The notes under the pieces: generated by a model
Database searches by the model: none
Told to the model about the DNA's origin: nothing
The model's input: only the letters and a program-made list of their open reading frames with translations
Shown: one piece after another, positions 50,971 to 59,311 of the stretch
Layout of the letters: the number at the start of each line of letters is the position of its first letter
How positions within the stretch are numbered: the stretch's first letter is position 1
Made by a program: the position numbers and the translations under genes
From: Variovorax paradoxus
Lineage (GTDB): Bacteria > Pseudomonadota > Gammaproteobacteria > Burkholderiales > Burkholderiaceae_C
Direction of reading: 5' to 3'
Assembly (NCBI RefSeq): GCF_029919115.1
Contig: NZ_CP123990.1
Location: 4,924,501 to 4,988,500, forward strand
Length of the DNA stretch: 64,000 nt

Positions 50971-52032
50971 TCACGTTGCCGGGTCCCGGATTTCCCAGCG
51001 GATCTGGTCGATCTCGGCCAGGACTTCCGGCGAAAGCGTGGTGCCCCACACGTCGAGGTCTTCGTCGAGCTGTGCCACCGTGGTCACGCCGATGATGGTG
51101 CTTGCCACCTGCCACTTGGTGTAGCAGAAGGCCAGCGCCAGCTGCACCGGCGTCAGGCCGTTGTCGCGCGCCAGCTGGTTGTAGCGGCGCGCCGCCTTCA
51201 AAGCATCGGGCCGGCCCCAGCGCTGCTTGCGCACCGATTCGTAGCTCGAAATGCGCGCGCCCTTCGGCGCCTCCGGCCCCTCGATGCCGCCCTGGTCGTA
51301 CTTGCCGGTCAAGAGGCCGAAGGCCAGCGGCGAATACGCCAGCAGCGAAACGCCGAGCCGGTGCATCGTCTCGTCGAGCCCGTTCTCGAGCCCGCGGCTC
51401 ACCAGGTTGTAGACGTTCTGCACCGAGGCCACGCGCGGCAGGCCGTGCTGCTCGGCCAGCCGAACGAACTCGTGCACGCCGTACGGGGTTTCGTTCGAAA
51501 GGCCGATTTCGCGCACCTTGCCGGCCTTGACCAGCCCGCCCAGCGCTTCGAGCTGCTCGTGGATCGGGGTTTGCGAGGTCTCCTTGGCCGGGTCGTAGTA
51601 CAGGGCGCCGAAGGCCGGCACGTGGCGCTCGGGCCAGTGGATCTGGTACAGGTCGATGACGTCGGTCTTCAGCCGCTTCAGGCTGGCATTGCACGAGGCC
51701 ACGATATCGGCCGCCGTCATGCCCGTGCCTTCGCGCACCCAGGGCGTGGCGCGCACAGGGCCGGCCACCTTGGTGGCCAGCGTGATCTTCCGGCGCGCCC
51801 CGGGGTTGGCCGCAAACCAGTTGCCGATGATGGTTTCGGTGGCGCCGTATGTCTCCTTGCGCGTGGGCACCGCGTACATCTCGGCCGTGTCGATGAAATC
51901 GACGCCGCGCTCCAGCGAGCGGCTCAAGATGGCATGCGAGGTGGGCTCGTCCACCTGTTCGCCGAATGTCATGGTGCCAAGGCAGATCGGGGTGACCTGC
52001 AGGCTGCTCTGGCCGAGTTGGATTTTTTTCAT
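50971..52032 (-). CDS. Aldo/keto reductase, Tas-like
   Basis: This is a 353-residue NADP(H)-dependent TIM-barrel oxidoreductase. The catalytic Asp/Tyr are in FIDTAEMYAVPTRKETYG, Lys in ITLATKV and His in YQIHWPER. The long loop between these and the AFGALYYDP segment match the Tas/YajO-type AKR subfamily. The ATG of MKKIQLG was chosen. The substrate is not readable. Confidence 0.94.
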   Translation of the reverse strand: MKKIQLGQSSLQVTPICLGTMTFGEQVDEPTSHAILSRSLERGVDFIDTAEMYAVPTRKETYGATETIIGNWFAANPGARRKITLATKVAGPVRATPWVREGTGMTAADIVASCNASLKRLKTDVIDLYQIHWPERHVPAFGALYYDPAKETSQTPIHEQLEALGGLVKAGKVREIGLSNETPYGVHEFVRLAEQHGLPRVASVQNVYNLVSRGLENGLDETMHRLGVSLLAYSPLAFGLLTGKYDQGGIEGPEAPKGARISSYESVRKQRWGRPDALKAARRYNQLARDNGLTPVQLALAFCYTKWQVASTIIGVTTVAQLDEDLDVWGTTLSPEVLAEIDQIRWEIRDPAT

Positions 52033-52147
52033 GCGCGGAATGCTACCGCCCTCCTCCACGGTGCGCTGGCCGCGGGCTCAAAACCCGAGCGAGCGCTGTC
52101 TTGTGGCGGACTGCGCCGCGGCCCGCGGCTCCGTATCATCAGCGCCC

Positions 52148-53077
52148 ATGTACCAAGCCCTTCGCCCCTCGCGCACCGAATTCGTGCCCGTGCGCAACCT
52201 CCGCTACCACGTGCGCGTGTGGGGCGAGCCCTCCGCGGCGCGGCCGCCGCTGGTGTTGCTGCACGGCTGGATGGACGTGGGGGCGTCGTGGCAGTTCGTG
52301 GTCGATGCATTGGCCGAAGAGCGCTTCATCATTGCGCCCGACTGGCGCGGCTTTGGCCTGACAGATGGCGGCGGCGTCGACAACTACTGGCTGCCCGATT
52401 ACCTGGCCGACCTGGAATGGCTGCTCGACCACTACGCCGGCGAAGGCGATGCGGCACAACCGGTGGACCTGGTCGGCCACAGCATGGGCGGCAACGTCGC
52501 CATGCACTATGCGGGGGCAAGGCCCGCGCGCATTCGCCGCCTGGTCAATTGCGAAGGCTTCGGCATGCCCGCGCGCAAGCCCGAGGAAGCACCCGCGCGC
52601 TACGGGCAGTGGATCGACGAACTCAAGCGCCTGCACCGCGGCGAAATGGCGCTTGCCAGCTACTCGTCTGTGGATGGCGTGGCGCGCCGGCTCATGAAGA
52701 CCAACCCGCGCCTCACGCCCGACAAGGCCAACTGGCTGGCCGGCCACTGGTCGGCCGCGCAAACCCAGCCCGACGGCAGCCAGCGCTGGCAGATTTTGGG
52801 CGAAGCCGCGCACAAGATCATCAATGCCAACATCTTCCGGGTCGATGAAACGCTCGCGCTCTATGCGCGAATTTCGGCGCCCACGCTCATGGTCGAAGCC
52901 GCCGACGACAGCCTGCACGGCTGGTGGAAAAACCGCTACACGCTCGAAGAGTTTCACGAGCGCTTGAAGTCCGTGCCCTCGGTGCGCATCGAGCAGGTGG
53001 CCGATGCCGGCCACATGCTGCATCACGACCAGCCGCAGCGGGTGGCCGGGCTGATCGAGCAGTTCCTGGCCGGCTGA
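52148..53077 (+). CDS. Alpha/beta hydrolase
   Basis: This 309-residue alpha/beta hydrolase has the oxyanion HGWMDVG, nucleophile Ser in DLVGHSMGGNVAMHY, a following acid (EAADDSLHG) and the His in DAGHMLHHDQP. It could be an esterase, a lactonase or similar. It is divergent from the aldo/keto reductase with a 115-bp gap. The open frame is longer upstream but only the ATG at MYQALRP fits the family. Confidence 0.93.
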   Translation: MYQALRPSRTEFVPVRNLRYHVRVWGEPSAARPPLVLLHGWMDVGASWQFVVDALAEERFIIAPDWRGFGLTDGGGVDNYWLPDYLADLEWLLDHYAGEGDAAQPVDLVGHSMGGNVAMHYAGARPARIRRLVNCEGFGMPARKPEEAPARYGQWIDELKRLHRGEMALASYSSVDGVARRLMKTNPRLTPDKANWLAGHWSAAQTQPDGSQRWQILGEAAHKIINANIFRVDETLALYARISAPTLMVEAADDSLHGWWKNRYTLEEFHERLKSVPSVRIEQVADAGHMLHHDQPQRVAGLIEQFLAG

Positions 53078-53090
53078 GAGCCGCCAGCTT

Positions 53091-53798
53091 TCAATTGGCC
53101 GCGCCGCCCTGCACCGTGCGCTGCAGCGCCGCGCGCGCCAGCAGCCGCGTCGAATCGAGCGTGGGCAGCGGCGAGTTCACGTCGTTCATGATCAGCGGAA
53201 TCTCGGTGCAGCCGAGCACCACCGCGTCGCAGCCGTCCTCGTCCTTCATGCGCTGGATGACGCGGCGGAACGCCGTGACCGCATCGGGCGTGAAAACACC
53301 GCAGACCAGTTCGTCCATGATGATGCGGTTGATTTCTTCGCGCTCATCGGCGGTAGGCCGAACGTATTCGAGCCCCTTGGCAGAGAGCTTCTCGGGGTAG
53401 ACCTCGCTTTCGACCAGCCAGCGCGTGCCGGTAATGGCCAGGCGCTTGAACCCGCGCTGCGCAGCCTCCTCGGCCACGCATTCGGCAATGTGCAGCCATG
53501 GCAACGGCGAGCGCGCCTCGATGAACGGCAGCGCCTGATGAATGGTGTTGTCCGGGCAGACCAGAAAGCTGGCGCCGATCTTCGCGAGCTTGTTGGCCGA
53601 AGCCAGCATCACCTCGCCCACGCCGCGCCAGTCGTTGCGGTAGATGTGCTGCATGTAGTCGGCAAGCGACGGCGTGTGCATCGACACTTCAGGATGCGCA
53701 TGAGGGCCGAGGAGTTGGGCCCCTTCCACGCAGATGGTCTGGTAACAGAGCGCCGCGCCTTCGGCGGAGCATCCGACGATTCCGATGTGCTGGGTCAT
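53091..53798 (-). CDS. Aspartate/glutamate racemase family protein
   Basis: The 235-residue protein of the Asp/Glu/hydantoin racemase superfamily has the two catalytic Cys in FLVCPDNTIHQ and VVLGCTEIPLI. It resembles aspartate racemase YgeA-type enzymes (N-terminal IGIVGCSAEGAALCYQ). The gene is convergent with the hydrolase gene. The amino-acid substrate cannot be read. Confidence 0.93.
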   Translation of the reverse strand: MTQHIGIVGCSAEGAALCYQTICVEGAQLLGPHAHPEVSMHTPSLADYMQHIYRNDWRGVGEVMLASANKLAKIGASFLVCPDNTIHQALPFIEARSPLPWLHIAECVAEEAAQRGFKRLAITGTRWLVESEVYPEKLSAKGLEYVRPTADEREEINRIIMDELVCGVFTPDAVTAFRRVIQRMKDEDGCDAVVLGCTEIPLIMNDVNSPLPTLDSTRLLARAALQRTVQGGAAN

Positions 53799-53870
53799 GC
53801 CCGCATGCTACAAGCCTGCGGCCCGGCTGCGCCAGCATGGGGCGCCTGTGTGGCGCCCTTTTACGCCGGC

Positions 53871-54692
53871 TTACTGCAGGAAGCTGGGCTTTGCGTAGCC
53901 CTGGAACTTCGTGTCCACCACGGCCTTGAACTCCTTGGAGCGGTAGGCGTCGGCAATGTCCTTGGCCCAGGGCGCGTTCTTGTCCGCGCTCTTCACGGCC
54001 ACCACGTTCAGGTAGTAGTCGGGCGTCTTTTCGAGCACCACGGCCTCGGTGAGCTTCAGGCCCGACGAGATGGCGAAGTTGCCATTGACGATGGCGTATT
54101 CGGTGTCGCCCAGCGAGCGCGGCAGTTGCGCGGCTTCGAGCGGAATGAACTTCAGCTTCTTCGGGTTCTCGGCCACGTCTTTTTCAGACGCGCGCAGCGG
54201 ATCGACGCCGGGCTTGATGGTGATGAGCTTGTTCTGCTCCAGCAGCACGAGCGCACGGGCCAGGTTGCTCGGGTCGTTGGGCAGCGTGAAGCGGTCGCCC
54301 TCCTTCAGTTCGGCCAGGCTCTTGCGCTTGGTGGAGTACACGCCCAGCGGCGCGATGGGGCCCTGCACCAGTTCGGCAAGGTCCAGCTTCTGGTCGGCCG
54401 AGAACTTCTTCAGGTAGACCTGGTGCTGAAAGAAATTGGCGTCGAGCGAGCCTTGGGCCAGCGCGAGATTGGGCTGCACGTAGTCGTTGAACTCGACCAG
54501 CTTCACCTTGTAGCCCTTCTTCTCAAGGATGGGGACGATGCCGGCCTTCAGCTGGTCGATGTTCGAGCCGGCCGTGCCGCCGATGACGAGGTTCTTCTTG
54601 GCTTCTTGCGCCTGTGCCAGCGAAAGGCCGCCGAACGAAAGGGCGACCAGGGACAGGGCGAGAACGGAACGGCGCAGCAGTGCGGTTTTCAT
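53871..54692 (-). CDS. metQ: MetQ/NlpA-family periplasmic methionine-binding protein
   Basis: The 273-residue binding protein of the MetNIQ importer shows VQPNLALAQGSLDANFFQHQVYL, LPNDPSNLARAL and AQLPRSLGDTEYAIVNG. The start is the ATG of MKTALL, after which a signal peptide ends AQAQ with no lipobox cysteine. Unlike E. coli MetQ this is therefore predicted to be a soluble periplasmic protein. It is the last gene of metN-metI-metQ, 46 bases after metI. Confidence 0.94.
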   Translation of the reverse strand: MKTALLRRSVLALSLVALSFGGLSLAQAQEAKKNLVIGGTAGSNIDQLKAGIVPILEKKGYKVKLVEFNDYVQPNLALAQGSLDANFFQHQVYLKKFSADQKLDLAELVQGPIAPLGVYSTKRKSLAELKEGDRFTLPNDPSNLARALVLLEQNKLITIKPGVDPLRASEKDVAENPKKLKFIPLEAAQLPRSLGDTEYAIVNGNFAISSGLKLTEAVVLEKTPDYYLNVVAVKSADKNAPWAKDIADAYRSKEFKAVVDTKFQGYAKPSFLQ

Positions 54693-54738
54693 GGAATGAG
54701 CAGGAGAGAAAAGAGAAAGGAAAGAGAAAAACAAAAAA

Positions 54739-55401
54739 TCAACGCTTGTCCAGCCTGCGCGCCGTGGTGTTGCCCACGAACTGCAGGATCTGTACCAGCA
54801 CCACGAGCAGCGCCACGGTGAGCACCATCACATCGGTCTGAAAGCGGTAGTAGCCGTAGCGAATGGCCAGGTCGCCGATGCCGCCGCCGCCCACCACACC
54901 GGCAATGGCCGAGTACGAGAGAAAGCTCACCGCCAGCACCGTCAGCGCCAGCACAAGACCCGAGCGCGCCTCGACCACCAGCACGCGCCAAACGATCTGC
55001 AGCTCCGAGGCGCCCATGGCGTGCGCCGCCTCGATCACGCCGCGCGGCACTTCGCGCAGGCACTGGTCCACCAGCCGCGCAAAGTACGGAATGGCCGCAA
55101 ACGACAGCGGCACCGCGGCCGCCAGCGGGCCGATGGAGGTGCCCGCAATCACCCGCGTGAAAGGCACCAGCGCCACCAGCAAGATGATGAAAGGAAACGA
55201 ACGCACGGTGTTCACGATCCAGTTCAGGACGAGGAACGCCGGCTTGTTTTCGAGCGACTGGCCCGGCCCCAGCAAGAACAGCAGAATGCCCAGCGGCCCG
55301 CCGATCAGCACCGCGGCCGAGAGGCCGATGGCCAGCATCAGAAAGGTCTGGCCCGTGGCCACCCACAGCTCGGGGAGGATGGGCGCGATGTTTTCAAACA
55401 T
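54739..55401 (-). CDS. metI: Methionine ABC transporter permease MetI
   Basis: The 220-residue inner-membrane permease has five helices and the EAA loop (GVIEAAHAMGASELQIVWRVL) that docks on MetN. The start of MFENIAPILPEL overlaps the last eight bases of metN. SFPFIILLVALVPFTR and AGVVGGGGIGDLAIRYGY are typical MetI motifs. Confidence 0.96.
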   Translation of the reverse strand: MFENIAPILPELWVATGQTFLMLAIGLSAAVLIGGPLGILLFLLGPGQSLENKPAFLVLNWIVNTVRSFPFIILLVALVPFTRVIAGTSIGPLAAAVPLSFAAIPYFARLVDQCLREVPRGVIEAAHAMGASELQIVWRVLVVEARSGLVLALTVLAVSFLSYSAIAGVVGGGGIGDLAIRYGYYRFQTDVMVLTVALLVVLVQILQFVGNTTARRLDKR

Positions 55402-56266
55402 AGGCCACCTCCTGCGCGCTGCGCTGCGCCGGCAAGGGGCGCGGCGTGATGGGTTCGCGCGCCTCGCGTTCGCGGCGGCGCACCAGTTCGTCGATTTCAC
55501 GGCCCAGTGCGGTCTTGCGCTCTTGGGTCGGCGCATCGAGCACCGCAAACTGCTCCACCAGCCGGCCCTTTTCCAGGATGGCGACATTGCGGCACAGCAC
55601 CTCGACCACCGAGAGCTCGTGCGTCACGATGACGATGGTCACGCCGATCTTCTGGTTGATGTCGCGCAGCGTTTCGAGCAGCGCGCGCGTGGTTTCGGTG
55701 TCGAGCGCCGAGGTGGGCTCGTCGCACAGCAGCACTTGCGGCCGCGGCGCCAGCGCACGCGCGATGGCCACGCGCTGCTTCTGCCCGCCCGAAAGCTGGG
55801 CCGGGTATGTGTCGATCTTCTCGGCCAGCCCCACCAGGGCCAGGCACTCGCGCACGCGGGCGTCGATTTCGGCCTTCGAATGGCGGCCGTGGATCTTCAG
55901 CGGAAACGCCACGTTGTCGAACACCGTGGCGTTCTGCAGCAGGTTGAACTGCTGGAAGATCATGCCGATGTTCTGGCGCATGTCGCGCAGTTCGCGGCGC
56001 GAGAGCGTCGTCAGGTCGCGCCCGCCGACGAAGACCTTGCCCGCATCGGGCCGCTCCAGCAGGTTGATGAGGCGCAGCAGGGTCGACTTGCCCGCGCCGC
56101 TCTTGCCGATCAGGCCGAACACGTCGCCCTGGTGAATGTCGAGCGAGAGCGACTGCACGGCGTCGAACACCTCGCCGCTGGGCAAGGCAAAAGACTTCTG
56201 CACCGATTGAAGTCGGATGACCGGCGCCGCGTTGCCGCGGGCCGCATCAGGCGAATGGTTGGTCAT
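55394..56266 (-). CDS. metN: Methionine ABC transporter ATPase MetN (no NIL domain)
   Basis: The 290-residue ATPase has Walker A GKSGAGKST, Q-loop FQQFNLL, signature LSGGQKQR and Walker B LLCDEPTSALD, with the H-loop in IVTHE. E. coli MetN (343 residues) has a C-terminal NIL/ACT-like domain that binds methionine and trans-inhibits transport. Here the protein ends soon after the ATPase core with a basic, Pro-rich tail, so this feedback is probably lacking. It is the first gene of metN-metI-metQ, divergent from a second metQ. Confidence 0.95.
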   Translation of the reverse strand: MTNHSPDAARGNAAPVIRLQSVQKSFALPSGEVFDAVQSLSLDIHQGDVFGLIGKSGAGKSTLLRLINLLERPDAGKVFVGGRDLTTLSRRELRDMRQNIGMIFQQFNLLQNATVFDNVAFPLKIHGRHSKAEIDARVRECLALVGLAEKIDTYPAQLSGGQKQRVAIARALAPRPQVLLCDEPTSALDTETTRALLETLRDINQKIGVTIVIVTHELSVVEVLCRNVAILEKGRLVEQFAVLDAPTQERKTALGREIDELVRRREREAREPITPRPLPAQRSAQEVAYV

Positions 56267-56346
56267 GGAGAGGAGGCACGGCCCGCGTCAAGGCAGGCCG
56301 CGGAGTTCGCAAAAAGGTGCCGAGTATGAAAACAAAATCGTCAAAA

Positions 56347-56446
56347 GGGAACGAACAAATCGGCGCTTGCTTATGCATGAAAACGCATAAGCATTGAAGA
56401 AGCCCGGCGAGCAATGCCATATCGATATGCGCATTGGTTCGTTCCC
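56347..56446. repeat. Nested inverted repeats between metN and the second metQ
   Basis: The outer arms are 10 bases and perfect: GGGAACGAAC (56347-56356) and GTTCGTTCCC (56437-56446). Inside lie two hairpins. One is TGCTTATGC/GCATAAGCA (56368-56393, 9-bp stem, 8-base loop). The other is CAATGC + CATATCGATATG + C + GCATTG (56412-56436, containing a perfect 12-base palindrome). Folded, this is a three-way junction ending about 58 bases before the metQ start. It could be a riboswitch-like leader on the plus-strand mRNA, or operator sites for a dimeric repressor. I do not match it to a known riboswitch. Confidence 0.6.
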
Positions 56447-56504
56447 AAACCGGCGGGGCAATGCCACATTCGCGGCCTTACTTTTTTTGATTTCGCGCAA
56501 CAAC

Positions 56505-57323
56505 ATGCACAGCACCCTTCGCCGCCGCACCCTCGCCCTTGCAACCATTGCGGGCGCACTTTTCTTCACCGGCAGCACCGCCTTCGCGCAAGACAACAAG
56601 ACCGCCATCAAGGTGGGCGTTTCCGTCGGCAACGGCGAGCAGATCTTCGAAGTGGTGAAGAAGGTCGCCGCCAAGGACGGCCTGAACATCCAGGTGGTGG
56701 TGTTCAACGACTACCAGCTGCCCAACGCCGCCCTCGCCTCGGGCGACCTGGACGCCAACGCCTTTCAGCACCAGCCCTTTCTGGACAACCAGAACAAGGC
56801 GCGCGGCTTCGACATCGTGCCCGTGGGCCTCACCATCACGGCGCCGCTGGGTTTCTACTCGCGCAAGATCAAGTCGATCGACCAGCTGCCCGACGGCGCC
56901 TCGGTCGGCATCCAGAACGATCCGTCGAACGGCAACCGCGCCCTGCTGCTGCTGCAAACGGCCGGCCTCATCACGCTGAAGCCCGATGCAGTGAAGAACA
57001 ACAACGCCACGCCGCTCGACGTGGTGAGCAACCCGAAAAAGCTGAAGCTGGTTGCGCTGGACGCCGCCCAACTGCCGCGCTCGCTCGACGACCTGGCCAT
57101 CGCCGCCATCAACAACGACTACGCCGAAAAAGCCGGCCTTTCGCTCGCCAAGGACGCCGTGATCAAGGAAGCCCCGAAAAGCCCGTACGCCAACCTGATT
57201 GCCGTGCGCCGCGCCGACAAGGACAAGCCCTGGGCCAAGCGGCTGGTCGCGGCTTACCAGTCGGCGGAGGTGAAGAGCTTTATCGAGAGCCAGTTCAAGG
57301 GCTCGCTGGTCCCCGCCTTCTGA
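56505..57323 (+). CDS. Second MetQ/NlpA-family binding protein
   Basis: The 272-residue binding protein is paralogous to the metQ in the divergent operon (ASGDLDANAFQHQPFLDNQ, IQNDPSNGNRALLLL, AAQLPRSLDD). Its signal peptide ends TAFAQ and again has no lipobox Cys. The start is the ATG of MHSTLRRR; an upstream in-frame ATG lies in the leader. No permease or ATPase follows, so it should use the adjacent MetNI, perhaps with another ligand such as D-methionine or methionine sulfoxide. Confidence 0.93.
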   Translation: MHSTLRRRTLALATIAGALFFTGSTAFAQDNKTAIKVGVSVGNGEQIFEVVKKVAAKDGLNIQVVVFNDYQLPNAALASGDLDANAFQHQPFLDNQNKARGFDIVPVGLTITAPLGFYSRKIKSIDQLPDGASVGIQNDPSNGNRALLLLQTAGLITLKPDAVKNNNATPLDVVSNPKKLKLVALDAAQLPRSLDDLAIAAINNDYAEKAGLSLAKDAVIKEAPKSPYANLIAVRRADKDKPWAKRLVAAYQSAEVKSFIESQFKGSLVPAF

Positions 57324-57333
57324 CTTTGCCTTA

Positions 57334-57433
57334 CTCCCTCCCCTCCCGGGGGAGGGTTGGGGTGGGGGCAAGCGGCGCTCGAAATGGGCGCCCTGCCCGC
57401 CCCCATCCCAGCCTTCCCCCAAAGGGGGAAGGA
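57334..57433. repeat. REP-like GC-rich inverted repeat pair
   Basis: Two GC-rich palindromic units are placed in opposite orientation. CTCCCTCCCCTCCC with GGGGGAGGGTTGGGGTGGGGG forms the first. GCCCGCCCCCATCCC, CCTTCCCCC and AAAGGGGGAAGGAG form the second. This form (C-tracts, G-tracts, GGxTGGGGTGGGGG) recurs in intergenic DNA of Comamonadaceae. It sits between metQ and prfB and may terminate transcription. Confidence 0.65.
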
Positions 57434-57513
57434 GCAATACGGCGCAGTTCCTAGGCGGGTTATCGGTCCATGAGAAAATGTCCGGTTTCCCCCGAACACA
57501 GTCAGGACACCCC

Positions 57514-58618
57514 ATGGACGCAGAACAAATCAACCAAATCGGCGCAACCCTCGCGGACCTGAGCGCCCGGACGGCCGATCTACGGAGGTATCTTTGACTA
57601 CGATGCCAAAGCCGAACGTCTGAGGACGGTTAACGCATCGCTCGAAGACCCGAACGTCTGGAACGACCCCAAGAAGGCCCAGGAACTCGGCCGCGAGAAG
57701 AAATCGCTCGACGACGTGGTCGTGACACTCGACCGCCTCACCAGCGGCCTCTCGGACAACACCGAGCTGTATGAAATGTCGAAGGAAGACGGCGACATGG
57801 ACGGCTTGCAGTCCATTGCCGACGACGCCGCCGCGCTCGAGGCCGACATCAAGCAGCTCGAATTCCGCCGGATGTTCAACAACCCGGCCGATCCGCTCAA
57901 CGCCTTTGTCGACATCCAGGCCGGCGCCGGCGGCACCGAGGCTTGCGACTGGGCCAGCATGCTGCTGCGCCAGTACCTGAAGTACGCCGAGCGCAAGGGC
58001 TTCAAGACGCAGATCGAAGACGAAACCCCGGGCGACACCGCCGGCATCAAGGGCGCGACCATCAAGGTGGAAGGCGACTATGCCTTTGGCCTCTTGCGCA
58101 CCGAAACCGGCGTGCACCGCCTGGTGCGCAAGTCGCCGTTCGACTCGTCGGGCGGGCGCCACACCAGCTTTGCCAGCATCTTCGTGTACCCGGAAATCGA
58201 CGATTCCATCGAGATCGAGATCAACCCGGCCGACGTGCGCACCGACACCTTCCGCGCAAGCGGCGCGGGCGGCCAGCACATCAACAAGACCGACTCGGCC
58301 GTGCGCCTGACGCACATACCGACCGGCATTGTGGTGCAGTGCCAGGACGGCCGGAGCCAACACAGCAACCGCGACGTGGCGTGGAAGCGCCTGCGCTCTC
58401 GCCTGTACGACCACGAAATGCGCAAGCGCCAGGAAGAGCAGCAAAAGCTCGAGGACAGCAAGACCGACGTGGGCTGGGGCCACCAGATCCGCAGCTACGT
58501 GCTGGACAACAGCCGCATCAAGGACCTGCGCACCAACGTTGAAGTCTCGGCCACGCAAAAGGTGCTCGACGGCGACCTGGACGTGTTCATCGAAGCCTCG
58601 CTGAAGCAAGGCGTGTAA
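57514..58618 (+). CDS. prfB: Peptide chain release factor 2, with programmed +1 frameshift
   Basis: The coding sequence is 57514-57594 joined to 57596-58618. The first 27 codons end at CTT TGA C (stop at 57595-57597), preceded by GGAGG three bases before CTT. This is the classical autoregulatory site where low RF2 lets the ribosome slip +1. The joined protein is 367 residues with the stop-codon tripeptide SPF in [10 protein letters not shown] and the GGQ motif in GAGGQHINK. It is followed after three bases by a HAD phosphatase gene. Confidence 0.97.
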
Positions 58619-58621
58619 TCG

Positions 58622-59311
58622 ATGAGCCTGACCCACGACAAGGTCGAAGCCTTCATCTTCGACATGGACGGCACCATGATCGACTCCATGCCGTGGCATG
58701 CGCGGTCGTGGGTCGAGTTTGTGGCGCGCCACGGGCTCAAGCTCGACGTGACCGACATTCTTGCGCGCACCACGGGCCGCACCGGCACCGAGTGCATGCG
58801 CGAGCTGTTCGAGCGCGAGCTTTCAGACGCCGAGTGCCAAACCCTGGTGCACGAAAAAGAAGAAATCTACCGCGCCATGTTCAGCGACAACTTCACCGAG
58901 GTTGCCGGCTTTACCGCCTTTGCCAAGGCCGCCGTGGCGCGCGGCCTGAAGGTGGCCGTGGGCACCGCGGGCGACAAGCACAACATTGAATTTGCGATGT
59001 CGCGCCTGAAGATGGACCCGCTGCCGCTGGCCATTGTGGGCGGCGACGAAGGCTTTGCCGGCAAGCCCACGCCCGAGATTTTCTTGGAAGCCGCGCGCCG
59101 CATTGGCGTGGCGCCCGAGCGCTGCATCGTGTTTGAAGATGCGCCCTTCGGCATAGCGGCTGCGCGCCGCGGCGGCATGCGTGCCGTGGCCGTGTGCAGC
59201 ACCCATACCGCCGCCGAGCTTGCCGGCCCCCATGTGATTGCCGCCGTTCGCGACTACGACGAACTCGCCCATTCGAATTTTCTGGAGACACTCGATGCTG
59301 CTGCAGCGTGA
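58622..59311 (+). CDS. HAD-superfamily phosphatase (beta-phosphoglucomutase-like)
   Basis: The 229-residue HAD protein has motif I FIFDMDGTMIDS, motif II in VAVGTAGD, Lys in FAGKPTPEIF and motif IV VFEDAPFGI. It has a C1-type helical cap as in phosphoglycolate phosphatase and beta-PGM. The substrate is unknown. It begins three bases after prfB and its 3' end overlaps pepN by 17 bases, so the three are probably co-transcribed. Confidence 0.93.
   Translation: MSLTHDKVEAFIFDMDGTMIDSMPWHARSWVEFVARHGLKLDVTDILARTTGRTGTECMRELFERELSDAECQTLVHEKEEIYRAMFSDNFTEVAGFTAFAKAAVARGLKVAVGTAGDKHNIEFAMSRLKMDPLPLAIVGGDEGFAGKPTPEIFLEAARRIGVAPERCIVFEDAPFGIAAARRGGMRAVAVCSTHTAAELAGPHVIAAVRDYDELAHSNFLETLDAAAA

Noticed and set aside
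56347..56446. The nested inverted repeats as ends of a small insertion (MITE)
   Set aside because: No flanking target-site duplication is visible and the inner sequence is itself structured; a regulatory element is the simpler reading, though copies elsewhere were not searched.
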